IMG/VR virus record: IMGVR_UViG_3300028399_000001
Location: 1 to 63,575 of that record
Length of the DNA: 63,575 bases
DNA from: a virus
Strand: one strand, 5' to 3'
A model generated the notes under the pieces. That model was not told the DNA's origin. It saw only the letters and a program-made list of their open reading frames with translations, and made no database searches. Position 1 is the first letter of the stretch; each line of letters begins with the position of its first letter. Positions 24,365 through 33,088 of the stretch are shown here, piece after piece. The translations under genes were made by a program, and so were the position numbers.

Positions 24365-25890
24365 TGGCGTATCCGCGAGTTGACCTTCAGGGCGTTCCTG
24401 GGGTGGTCGGCGCCGAGATCAACGTACCCAGAGGCGCCCGTGCTGGCGTTTCGCGCATACGTCTTGCCTACGCCAGCGACATCTCGCCGGCGGCGACGCA
24501 GCTTACGGTATCGGACGGGAACGCCAGCATCTCGTTTGATGATGTCATCCCGGACCTTCGCACGGTGAAGCATGAGCGCAACGTCTTCCGGCACGGGAAG
24601 GCGATGCGCAGCGAGCCACAATGGACGCTGCTTGTCCATGATCGCAGGAAGCGTTGGGAGAACGTCGAGGTCTACGCCAACGTGAACGAGCGATGGCGTG
24701 ACTGCACGATCCGCACGGGGTCGAAGAAGGAGCCGGATGTCGTCCTGAAGGACATCATGAACGTTCTGGGCGAGCAGAACGTCACGGTCAGCTCTCCGCC
24801 GACGGGCATTTATCCTCAGTTCAAGTACGAGGCGAAGCCTGGCGTTGATGCCATCAGCGAGGCGTGCAAAGCCTACGCGATGGACATCTGCTACGAGTCC
24901 GGCAGCAAGTTCACCATCCATGCGTTGGGCACCGGATCGCCGCCGCCGGCTGGTCCGTATCGGTATCTCCAGGACAAGACGTGCTCGACCGAGCGCGGAC
25001 CGAAGATCATCTACGTCACATGCGCGCCGACGCTGTTCCAATCGTATCTGTACCTCGAAGCGGTCGGCATGGACACGGACGGCGAGTGGAAGCGCATCGA
25101 CGATCTTTCGTACAAGCCGTCGGACGGATGGGAGATGGAATGGCCGACGCTCATGTCCGGCGTGGACATACGCTACAGGGATCTTGCCCTGCGTACGGTG
25201 TTCCGGTGCTACCGTGTCATGCTCCAATCGATCCCGCTGTACGATGGCGAGATCGGCACGATCTTCCAGATCGAGTTGGACGACGTACTTGTCGAGATGA
25301 GGGGCACGGACGAGGAGAAGTACGAGATTCCGGCATTCATCGAGGGCAGTTTTTGGCCGCATTCCGATCACCCGGTCAACTCAGGCGCCGGATACCGCTA
25401 CAACGGTCCTTTCGAGATCGACAAGGAGAACCGGATGGTGATCTTCGATCATCCGGTATTCAAGCTGTATTCTTCAACGTGCGTCGGGCAGGCGAACATC
25501 ATGCTTGCGACGAGCTACCGGCTGCGCGATTGGCAGAACATGCTGTATGTCCGCAAGCAGTTCTCCATCGAGCGGTCGGACGGGAGCGGCGTTGAGGACA
25601 TTTCCAGGGATGAGTTATGGGAGACGCGGGTCAACCCGTACAGCGACGGCAAGCTCGATCCGAACCAGGTCGTGAGCAACGAGTCTGTCATTCAGCAGGA
25701 GGCGCAGACCTACCTGAACATCCACAAGCAGAAGTGGGACGGCGCCAAGGACCAGAAGGACGTGGTGTACTCGGGGATCAACAGCAGCGTTTCCTGCAAC
25801 GGCGTGATCGAGAAGGTGAGCTATCGCGTGGGGTATGGGCTGACATCGCAGACGCGAGCGAGCATGAATTGCAAGCACTTGCCGGGGTGA
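24364..25890 (+). CDS. Probable tail hub/baseplate protein (508 aa)
   Basis: The protein starts MAYPRVDLQGVPGVVGAEIN. An early domain (VIPDLRTVKHERNVFRHGKA, WTLLVHDRRKRW) is followed by KEPDVVLKDIMNVLGEQNV and GVDAISEACKAYAMDICYES, which resembles the gp27/hub fold order, where a helix-rich insertion packs on beta-barrels. It sits among tail genes after the distal tail-like protein. The hub assignment is inference from gene order and texture. Confidence 0.5.
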   Translation: MAYPRVDLQGVPGVVGAEINVPRGARAGVSRIRLAYASDISPAATQLTVSDGNASISFDDVIPDLRTVKHERNVFRHGKAMRSEPQWTLLVHDRRKRWENVEVYANVNERWRDCTIRTGSKKEPDVVLKDIMNVLGEQNVTVSSPPTGIYPQFKYEAKPGVDAISEACKAYAMDICYESGSKFTIHALGTGSPPPAGPYRYLQDKTCSTERGPKIIYVTCAPTLFQSYLYLEAVGMDTDGEWKRIDDLSYKPSDGWEMEWPTLMSGVDIRYRDLALRTVFRCYRVMLQSIPLYDGEIGTIFQIELDDVLVEMRGTDEEKYEIPAFIEGSFWPHSDHPVNSGAGYRYNGPFEIDKENRMVIFDHPVFKLYSSTCVGQANIMLATSYRLRDWQNMLYVRKQFSIERSDGSGVEDISRDELWETRVNPYSDGKLDPNQVVSNESVIQQEAQTYLNIHKQKWDGAKDQKDVVYSGINSSVSCNGVIEKVSYRVGYGLTSQTRASMNCKHLPG

Positions 25891-25893
25891 CGC

Positions 25894-27408
25894 ATGACGA
25901 TACAGCACGGACCGGACCAATCGCCGCATCGCAGGCAGCGGTGGATTGAGATCGAGAACGTAGGGTCTTCGGACATCCCGCCGCACGGCGTCGTCGAGGT
26001 GGTGGACCACTACCGCCCTGAGAAGGATTCCACCGAGACGCCGGGCGGCGGTCCTACGGTCGTGAAGGTTCAGCGCCCGACCAAGGACGAGCCGTGCCCG
26101 CTGCTGATAAACGGTCCGTGCACGGTCAAGGTCGGCAAGCGTTCGAGGATCGGCACGAACGACTACCCGGCTTTGGCGTTGTTGGGCGAGTCGCCGGACT
26201 GCACCGGTCAGACGTTCGGGGCGAAGAAGGACTCGTATCAGCTGTGGAAGGGCTTGTGCGGGTTCCTTGTCTGGGGCGACTATGACGGCGAGAAGGCGCA
26301 GGTCGTCCGGTGGGACGATTGCGGCGATCTTGTCCCCGTCCGCGCGTTGGACTGCATCCTTCCAGGCACCATTTCGACGGTCCGGCGCATGCGGTACAAG
26401 TCGAATGGGTCTTATGAGGACACGGGCGAGGATGTCCAGGTAATCGACGTTTACTGCTACATCTTCGCGATCAAGGACGAGATATTCTGGGTGAAGCGTC
26501 AGACGTGCGACTGCGACACGTCATCATACTACACGCCGGTCTACCCGTACGGGAACATCCGCGAGGTTCGGGTCTACAACAAGATCGAGGCGGGCGCAAC
26601 GGGGTATGCGACGGTGCTTGGTCCGTCGTCGATTCCGAGTTGCGTATTCGAGCCGACGAGCTGCACGATCCAGATCGTCAATCACACGAAGCGTCCGCTT
26701 GCGTGCGACACATACGAGGACGTGAAGGCGTTCCTCATGCCCGCCATGTGCTGCTGGGAGGTTCCGAGCGCCCCGCGTCCGAACATGGCGATTGCGACGC
26801 TTTCCTCCGATATGTGCACTGGCGGGAGCGCATCGCTTTCCAATGTGCAGTACAAGGACATCACGCAATGGCCCGTGACGCCGACATCGGCGACCAACCC
26901 GTTCAACCTCGTCGCCAAGAAGGGCGACAACGTGCTGATCGGATTCGACGCATCCGCCTGCGAGTGGTACGTGATCCAGGTCCAACACTGCATTGCCGAG
27001 CGCATCATGTCGGACGTTCGCCGAAACGGATGCTCGATCGAGCGGCAGGTGTACGAGAAGGTCGCGATCCAGGCTTGCGACTGCAACCCGACATGGCAAT
27101 CGGCGATCACGCTTTACACGCAGCAGTTCATCTCGGACATCGCGGTAGACTGCGGCACGGGCGGAACTGGCTCGACGTGCGAGGTGAAGGCGCGCAAGAA
27201 GCAATGCTGCATCTTCGACGATACATGCACGGATCTTGGATGGAGCACGATCCTGTCTGGGACGACCGAAACATTCATGACGGACGTGTACCAGCAGGGC
27301 ACGGACGTATGGGGCGACTTCATGGACGTGTGCGTATTGTGCGTATACGGCACATCGAGCAGCATCGTCCTTGAGGGAACGGATTGTGAAACGGGTACTG
27401 GGACTTAA
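25894..27408 (+). CDS. Cys-rich tail or tip protein (504 aa)
   Basis: The protein starts MTIQHGPDQSPHRRQRWIEI. An N-terminal part (IENVGSSDIPPHGVVEVVDH) reads like a small beta-barrel often seen in phage tail-tip proteins. From residue about 155 Cys becomes frequent, with clusters such as KRQTCDCDTSSYY, PAMCCWEVP, QACDCNP, CEVKARKKQCC and CVLCVYG. Such Cys density is unusual in a virion protein and suggests metal sites or disulfides in an extracellular tip. Function otherwise unknown. Confidence 0.65.
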   Translation: MTIQHGPDQSPHRRQRWIEIENVGSSDIPPHGVVEVVDHYRPEKDSTETPGGGPTVVKVQRPTKDEPCPLLINGPCTVKVGKRSRIGTNDYPALALLGESPDCTGQTFGAKKDSYQLWKGLCGFLVWGDYDGEKAQVVRWDDCGDLVPVRALDCILPGTISTVRRMRYKSNGSYEDTGEDVQVIDVYCYIFAIKDEIFWVKRQTCDCDTSSYYTPVYPYGNIREVRVYNKIEAGATGYATVLGPSSIPSCVFEPTSCTIQIVNHTKRPLACDTYEDVKAFLMPAMCCWEVPSAPRPNMAIATLSSDMCTGGSASLSNVQYKDITQWPVTPTSATNPFNLVAKKGDNVLIGFDASACEWYVIQVQHCIAERIMSDVRRNGCSIERQVYEKVAIQACDCNPTWQSAITLYTQQFISDIAVDCGTGGTGSTCEVKARKKQCCIFDDTCTDLGWSTILSGTTETFMTDVYQQGTDVWGDFMDVCVLCVYGTSSSIVLEGTDCETGTGT

Positions 27409-27410
27409 TC

Positions 27411-28658
27411 ATGCCAAGCGAACGGTGGTTGAAGCGTCGGGCGGAGCGGGCGGCGCAGCAGCGCGTCTACACCCAGCCCGTGCAGTGGCGATCTTCACGC
27501 GAGATTGATTACAAGTGCATCTACCGAAGTTCCACCCCGCTGACGAAAGAGCAGAAGCAGGAGATATTCATGGGCTGCAAGGGATGCGGTCCAGAAATCT
27601 TCTGGTGCTCGAACCCGGAACTCAAGATCGACGGGGAAGACGCACTCTGTTCCGTCTACACACCGTCGAAGTATGAGGAGGTCCACCTGTGCCGGCGGTG
27701 CGAGAAGCGGGACACCGGTGAGCCAAAACCGCCGTTTTCACTCATCCAGAAAACACCGATCGGCAAGAACTACCACATATCAGGATGGCCTTATGCGTAC
27801 GCTTCCTTGAAGCGCCTGTCGAAGCCGGGCGGGATCATTCTGGACGATTTCATCGAGCAGAACTGGTCGTATCGCAAGGATCCGATTGTCTACGACGAGC
27901 CGTGGGTTGGCATATTCCACCATCCGCCGGACCCGCCGGAGTTCAGCCATCCGCGCGAGTGGCTGAAGCTCATATTCGAGAAGGATATATGGCAGGAAGC
28001 GCGGAAGCATCTGCGTCTTGCGATTGCTCTGTCAGACTATTTGGCATCGTGGCTTCGCACGAAACTCCCGTGTCCTGTCGTGAGCATCAAGCATCCGTGC
28101 GAGATCCCGGCAAACGGATGGAGACCGGACAAATGGCGCAGCGGTGACAACCGGATGATCGTTTGCGTCGGGGTGTACCTGCGCAATACGCGGGTTCTGC
28201 ACCAAGCCGACATCGGACCTGACATAGCGAAGTTGCGTTTGCTCCCTCGCAAGCCGCACGTCTTCGAGTGGGACAGCAAGGTTCGCAACTACTGGGAGGC
28301 GAACGGCAGGCATGAGGTGTCGTCGGTTGCGACGATCGGGTACGTTGACAACAGCACGTACGAAGCGCTGTTGTGCGAGAACGTAATCATAACGGAGTTG
28401 TTCGACGCGAGCGCGAACAACGTCGTGATCGATTGCATAGCGAGGAACACGCCGCTTTTGGTGAATCGCCATCCTGCGGTCGTGGACTATCTTGGACCGG
28501 ATTATCCGCTATACTTCAACGAGCCTGGCGAGATCGACGGACTTTTGCGTACGAAGGTGCTCGACGCGCACGAGTATTTGCGTTCGATGGACAAGCGATG
28601 GATGGACGGCGACCGGTTTGCTTTATCGGTTGCCGAGGCGATCAGGAGCCATATCTGA
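27411..28658 (+). CDS. Glycosyltransferase-like protein (415 aa)
   Basis: An N-terminal Cys-rich segment (MGCKGCGPEIFWC, CRRCEKR) precedes a GT-B-like body: VGIFHHPPDPPEFSH, AIALSDYLASWLRTKLPCPV, MIVCVGVYLRNTRV. The acceptor/donor region reads VIITELFDASANNVVIDCIA, then RNTPLLVNRHPAVVDYLG. I know similar proteins as family 4-like glycosyltransferases. Its stop overlaps the radical SAM gene start, opening a four-gene modification cassette inside the tail genes. Target may be virion glycan or host surface; unknown. Confidence 0.75.
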   Translation: MPSERWLKRRAERAAQQRVYTQPVQWRSSREIDYKCIYRSSTPLTKEQKQEIFMGCKGCGPEIFWCSNPELKIDGEDALCSVYTPSKYEEVHLCRRCEKRDTGEPKPPFSLIQKTPIGKNYHISGWPYAYASLKRLSKPGGIILDDFIEQNWSYRKDPIVYDEPWVGIFHHPPDPPEFSHPREWLKLIFEKDIWQEARKHLRLAIALSDYLASWLRTKLPCPVVSIKHPCEIPANGWRPDKWRSGDNRMIVCVGVYLRNTRVLHQADIGPDIAKLRLLPRKPHVFEWDSKVRNYWEANGRHEVSSVATIGYVDNSTYEALLCENVIITELFDASANNVVIDCIARNTPLLVNRHPAVVDYLGPDYPLYFNEPGEIDGLLRTKVLDAHEYLRSMDKRWMDGDRFALSVAEAIRSHI

Positions 28659-29653
28659 TGAACTTTTGCAGGCGGCCGTTTTTCACATTGCAGCTAAACA
28701 ACAAAGGCGATGCCAGGACGTGTTGCGGCGCCTGGATCAGCAGAAAGATCGGCGACTGGCGCAGGCAGACGCTTGACGAGATATGGACGGGCAAGGCTGC
28801 CCAGGAGGTGCGTCAGAGCATCGTGGACGGCAGGTTCACATGGTGCAATCGCGAGTGGTGCGAGGTTCTTCAGAACCCAAACCATGCGTTGCGCAACACC
28901 GATGGATTCGAGGCGAATGTAGTCAATCCTCCGCTGACGCGAATATCGTTGAACATCGAGGGCGCATGCAATCTCGCCTGTCCATTTTGCAGGCATTCAT
29001 TCATGAAGGGGCAGCCGATCCCAGACGATCACCCCATGATGCGTCTGTCGCGCGAGGTGGTTGAGAGGTTCAACACGACAAACGGGGTCACGATTGTGCT
29101 GGTTGGAGCAGGCGAGCCGATGATGCAGAGGACATCGGCTTACATACTGAACAGCATCAAAAGGACGGACGCGAACGGCAACAACAGGATCCACCTCGTT
29201 ACGAACGGTACGCTGCTTGCAAGGAGGTGGCCGAAGTTCGTGAACGCGAGGGAGTTCAGGCGCGTATGCACGATTGCGACAGATGCCGGGACAAAGGAGA
29301 CGTACGAGATCAATCGCCGCGGTGGGAAGTGGCACGATTTGATGCAGGGCATCTCTTTTGCGGTGTCCGAGTTTGATCACGTTTCACTGACGTACATCGT
29401 CCAGGCGAACAATTACAAGGAAGCACCTCGTCTTGTTCGCATCGCCGAGGATTTTGGTTGCGACGCGGTTCAATTTTGCAAGCTGATCAATCGCGGGACA
29501 TTCACGGACCAGGAGTACAGGAAGCGTGCCGTCCATTTCAAGGATCATCCAGAGCACGAAGAGTTCCTTGCAGTGTTTCGGGATCTGAAGTCATACAGCG
29601 TGCGTGTTGACTTGCGCAATCTCACGGGAACAGTAAAGGGGTGTTCAGCATGA
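28658..29653 (+). CDS. Radical SAM enzyme with N-terminal SPASM-like Cys domain (331 aa)
   Basis: The radical SAM cluster motif is CNLACPFC (C104, C108, C111). Following strands read IVLVGAGEPMMQ and IHLVTNGTLLARRW, and SLTYIVQANNYKEAPRLVRI lies in the C-terminal half of the barrel. The first 70 residues hold C4, C22, C23, C63 and C68 in a pattern like an auxiliary iron-sulfur domain. It would use S-adenosylmethionine to start radical chemistry on an unknown substrate. The ATG overlaps the previous TGA. Confidence 0.85.
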   Translation: MNFCRRPFFTLQLNNKGDARTCCGAWISRKIGDWRRQTLDEIWTGKAAQEVRQSIVDGRFTWCNREWCEVLQNPNHALRNTDGFEANVVNPPLTRISLNIEGACNLACPFCRHSFMKGQPIPDDHPMMRLSREVVERFNTTNGVTIVLVGAGEPMMQRTSAYILNSIKRTDANGNNRIHLVTNGTLLARRWPKFVNAREFRRVCTIATDAGTKETYEINRRGGKWHDLMQGISFAVSEFDHVSLTYIVQANNYKEAPRLVRIAEDFGCDAVQFCKLINRGTFTDQEYRKRAVHFKDHPEHEEFLAVFRDLKSYSVRVDLRNLTGTVKGCSA

Positions 29654-30279
29654 CCCCGCTATGGATAGCCGGAACACCGCGCACATGCTCGCAGGTCTTG
29701 TGCGACATGCTGAACCAGACAGGCATGTTCGACCCGATATTCAGCGAGTGGTACAACAGCAACGAGTTCGACGAGTTTCCGAAGACGCCACCGAAGTTCT
29801 GCAAGATATTCCCGAACCAGTACAAGGAGCATTTCGGGCACGACAGGTTCGACATCATCGAAGAGCAGCTTCCCGGCATTCGATGGGTCTACCTGACAAG
29901 ACGTGACAAGATCGCGCAGACAGCAAGCGTTGTGATCGCCAACAACTCAGGGGTTTGGAATTGCGGGGATTCCAACGAGAAGCAGAAGGAGAAGTACAAG
30001 GCATTTGCAGGCGAAGTGAGCGACAAGGAGCTGATCGGCAACTACCGATGGCTCGTATCCATGGACGCGACGCTGGACAAGTTCTTCCGCACGCGCAGCC
30101 ACCTTCGACTGGTGTGCGAGGACATCAAGCGCGACCCCGCCAGCGCCGCAAGGACCATTTTGGGCTACATCGGCAGCGACGGCGAGTTCAACATCAAACC
30201 GCGTTTGGCGGTGCTTGAGAACCCGATGCGTGAAGAGCTGATGCGGCGGCTGCGCAAACTGATAAGGAGGATGCGTTAA
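29650..30279 (+). CDS. Sulfotransferase-like protein (209 aa)
   Basis: The protein begins MTPLWIAGTPRTCSQVLCDM, where the TPRTCS segment matches the 5'-phosphosulfate loop of Stf0-type sulfotransferases. It continues with IRWVYLTRRDKIAQTASVVI, matching the 3'-phosphate-binding region (R-x-D-x-x-AQ-A-S), and SGVWNC. It would transfer sulfate from PAPS to a sugar or protein. ATG at 29650 overlaps the radical SAM stop (ATGA). Third gene of the modification cassette. Confidence 0.8.
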   Translation: MTPLWIAGTPRTCSQVLCDMLNQTGMFDPIFSEWYNSNEFDEFPKTPPKFCKIFPNQYKEHFGHDRFDIIEEQLPGIRWVYLTRRDKIAQTASVVIANNSGVWNCGDSNEKQKEKYKAFAGEVSDKELIGNYRWLVSMDATLDKFFRTRSHLRLVCEDIKRDPASAARTILGYIGSDGEFNIKPRLAVLENPMREELMRRLRKLIRRMR

Positions 30280-30986
30280 TGGACAGGTTCAAGCGATACC
30301 TCGAAGTTGCAGACCAGATGCACGGGTGGTTCGACGTAGGGTGCGTCAAGATGTTCGACGCGATCGACAAGGCGCAGCGGTCGCTCGGTGTGCGCGGCAA
30401 CATCGGCGAGATCGGGATTTACACCGGCAGGAGCTTCATTCCGCTGTGCCTCCTGGCGCAGGATGGCGAGCGGGCGGTCGGGATCGACTGTTTCAGCAGG
30501 CAGGAGCTGAACCTATCCGGCTCCGGTTTCACGCCTGGGATGAACGACCGGAAGATATTCGAGCGGCACGCACGCAGCGTCCTTGACGACATGGATGGCA
30601 TCGTGGTCATCGAGGGCAACGCCTACAAGATGGAATCCAGGGACTACGTGAACGCCGGCGGCGGTCCGTTCCGCATCTGGCACATTGACGGCGGGCACGA
30701 TTGGCTTGAGACGAACCACGATCTGAACGCATGTTTCGGGTGCCTCGTCGGAAAGGGCGTGGTGATCGTAGACGATGTGTTCAACAAGGAGTGGCCGGAG
30801 GTGGCTCGGGCGATGTATGCGTTTGTCGGCGACGGTGCCCGCGTTTCTCCGCTTGCGTACGGGTACGGGAAGGCTGTTCTGTGCTTCCGCAACGACCATG
30901 AGGTTCTTCGCAGCGCTTTGGCACGCGACGGACGGCATTCCGGCTTTGCCAAGTGCTGCGGTGTGAAAGCGCTGTTGTATCAATGA
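30279..30986 (+). CDS. Class I SAM-dependent methyltransferase (235 aa)
   Basis: Methyltransf_24-like plan: IGEIGIYTGRSFIPLCLLAQ as motif I, ERAVGIDCFSRQE as motif II, VVIEGNAYKM, and FRIWHIDGGHDWLETNHDLN with the DGxH of this family. GVVIVDDVFN follows. It probably methylates a sugar or small molecule, last enzyme of the cassette with glycosyltransferase, radical SAM enzyme and sulfotransferase. Starts on the base where the previous gene ends (TAATG). Confidence 0.85.
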   Translation: MDRFKRYLEVADQMHGWFDVGCVKMFDAIDKAQRSLGVRGNIGEIGIYTGRSFIPLCLLAQDGERAVGIDCFSRQELNLSGSGFTPGMNDRKIFERHARSVLDDMDGIVVIEGNAYKMESRDYVNAGGGPFRIWHIDGGHDWLETNHDLNACFGCLVGKGVVIVDDVFNKEWPEVARAMYAFVGDGARVSPLAYGYGKAVLCFRNDHEVLRSALARDGRHSGFAKCCGVKALLYQ

Positions 30987-31639
30987 GCGTTTATTTTTGG
31001 AACGGGAAGCTGCTGTTTCGGAATGGCAAGCTGGCGAAGGGACCGGCGTGCTGCTGTACAGCCTGCGACCCGTTGGATTACGGTTTGTACCCGACTGGTC
31101 ACGGCTTGACGGTTGTTGGCGACACGGAGCTGCATTGGCAATCCGTATGTGACACATGGTGTTTATGCCCGGCAGGCAGTTGGCAGCCATGCCGCATTTG
31201 GAACGACTGCGGCGTTGCGAAGTGGCTTGCCCCGGACTACAACTGCGACGCTTTGCATCCTGCGCAGGATTTCACGGCGAAGCTGGATTTCACGGTTCCG
31301 GACCCGCCGAGCACGATGTGGACGTTCACGGGCAGGGTTTTGGCGGACAATGCGATCTTGTGGGTGAAGCTGAACGGCACGGATTTGGGCGTGAACTGCG
31401 AGCCGCCGAACACATTGACGGACGCGCAGAAGTGCTTCACGTGCTGGTCGGAGTTCCTGATCGGCCCGTCGAACGCGATGGTTCAGGGTGCGAACACGCT
31501 GGAGATCCAGATGCGCAACTACCCATATCCGGGTACATCGGACCCGAGCCCGATGGGTTACGCCGTATTCTTCGAGTGCGGCGACACTCGCGGGCAATCG
31601 CGATGCGATCTCCCGTCGAGCAGCACATGCGACGCATGA
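30983..31639 (+). CDS. Cys/Trp-rich possible carbohydrate-binding virion protein (218 aa)
   Basis: ATG overlaps the previous TGA. MSVYFWNGKLLFRNGKLAKG is followed by a CCCTACD cluster and aromatic-rich segments (LHWQSVCDTWCLCPAGSWQP). A beta-sandwich-like half comes next (FTAKLDFTVPDPPSTMWTFT, VLADNAILWVKLNGTDLG). The latter recalls bacterial adhesin or lectin modules with a W...NGTDLG turn. It follows the sugar-modifying enzymes, so it may carry or bind the modification. Assigned by texture only. Confidence 0.5.
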   Translation: MSVYFWNGKLLFRNGKLAKGPACCCTACDPLDYGLYPTGHGLTVVGDTELHWQSVCDTWCLCPAGSWQPCRIWNDCGVAKWLAPDYNCDALHPAQDFTAKLDFTVPDPPSTMWTFTGRVLADNAILWVKLNGTDLGVNCEPPNTLTDAQKCFTCWSEFLIGPSNAMVQGANTLEIQMRNYPYPGTSDPSPMGYAVFFECGDTRGQSRCDLPSSSTCDA

Positions 31640-31696
31640 TTGGCGACATGCGTCATGGCTTGGTAGAATGGAATCATTGGATACAAGGAGCTGATC

Positions 31697-33085
31697 ATGG
31701 CCAAAAAGAAGGATAACAAGTCGATCGTTGCTCGCAGCCGCCGCATCTACGGCGGGCTGTATCCGGGCGGCGTGAGCAGGGTGAGGGCACCTAGCACAGC
31801 GCCGCGCACAAGCGCGGCTGACATGTTCAAGTATTCATGGCAGGAGTTGAAGCGCGGCCTTGGTGGCATCCTGAAAGATTTCATTTCAGCTCCAAAAACT
31901 CCAGTTCCCAAAACTCCAGTGCGTGGAAAAACTGCTAGCGCGATCAGGGCAGGGATGGCGCCGGTATCCGTTGATGGCCAAACGTACTACCGGCAGCGAT
32001 TGCAGCCGACGTACGGCGCGACAACCAGCGCGAACAAGTTTTTCTCACGCCAGACGACGCCTGTCGGTGCAGGCAGGATGTCAAGCGGCATGACGACCGG
32101 CGGCGCGTTCGGTACTCCGCTGATGGTCGGCAGCAACCTGGCTGTCCCGCCTGCGAAGCCGAAGCAGCAGATGTTGCCTGCCACAGAGAGGTATGCCCGC
32201 GCGAAAGATTGGTCGGCGAGGGAGTTCGCTGGCGAGCCGGCTTACGTCAAAGGCCCCGACATCTCGATTGTCCCTGCGACGAGCGGAGAGCTTGTAGGCG
32301 GCGTGGCACCGCAGGACAACCGGAAGGCACTGATCCGCATCGACTGGCGCGGTGTCGAGCCGAAGGCTGGGCATCGAGCGCAGATGGAGGCGTCCAGGCG
32401 TTCTGCGCTTCAGCGTTTGCGCGAGAACCCCAAGTTCGTAGAGCATGAGGCGCGCCAGCAGGAGGCGAGGTCTGCCGAGGCGCGGGCGGCGGCGTTGACC
32501 AGGATGCGTGAGCAGCGAGCCGCGCGTGACGCCGCGAGACGGGCAGCGGCGCAAGAGCAGTGGATGCTCGGCATGGCTTCGAGGAACCCTTCGATTGCCT
32601 CGTTGATCCGGCAGAGGCTTCAAGCGGGCGGTCAGGTTGCCGCCGCGCAGGAGAAAGCCAAGACATTGGAGCGCATCGAGCAGATGAGGCAGGAAGGCGA
32701 GGCGGCAAGGCAGCGGGATCTGTTGGACTTCTACCGCGAGCAGGGGACTACGGATCCGGAGCAGAAGATTGCGATGCAATCCGCGGCGACGAGCATTTAC
32801 GAGCGAGCCATTGCGAGCGGTGCCACTCCGTACCAAGCAAACATGGCAGCGAGAGAGTTTTATCCTGAGTTCGTCGCGCCTGCGAGCCCGGAGGAGCTTG
32901 CGAGAGAGGAGCCAGCCCCATCGCTATTGGATAGGATAAGGAAACCTGAGTTTTGGATTGACGCATCCTACGCCCCGCTCACACCGCTATTTTCTAGGTT
33001 AGAACGATGGCGATCTTCGAGAACTCGCAGGCGTGAGCCGGTGACATCCGGTGCTCCATCCACACCATCAACCATCGGGAGGTGA
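31697..33085 (+). CDS. Basic internal virion-type protein (462 aa)
   Basis: The protein starts MAKKKDNKSIVARSRRIYGG. A 15-base DNA repeat gives PKTPVPKTPV at about 70-79. The middle is an Arg/Ala/Glu-rich coiled coil (about 232-345, for example RQQEARSAEARAAALTRMRE). The C-terminus carries LLDRIRKPEFWIDASYAPL. It is directly before the 1413-residue protein and both resemble internal or ejection proteins. The start follows AAGGAGCTGATC after a 57-base gap. Confidence 0.6.
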   Translation: MAKKKDNKSIVARSRRIYGGLYPGGVSRVRAPSTAPRTSAADMFKYSWQELKRGLGGILKDFISAPKTPVPKTPVRGKTASAIRAGMAPVSVDGQTYYRQRLQPTYGATTSANKFFSRQTTPVGAGRMSSGMTTGGAFGTPLMVGSNLAVPPAKPKQQMLPATERYARAKDWSAREFAGEPAYVKGPDISIVPATSGELVGGVAPQDNRKALIRIDWRGVEPKAGHRAQMEASRRSALQRLRENPKFVEHEARQQEARSAEARAAALTRMREQRAARDAARRAAAQEQWMLGMASRNPSIASLIRQRLQAGGQVAAAQEKAKTLERIEQMRQEGEAARQRDLLDFYREQGTTDPEQKIAMQSAATSIYERAIASGATPYQANMAAREFYPEFVAPASPEELAREEPAPSLLDRIRKPEFWIDASYAPLTPLFSRLERWRSSRTRRREPVTSGAPSTPSTIGR

Positions 33086-33088
33086 TGC

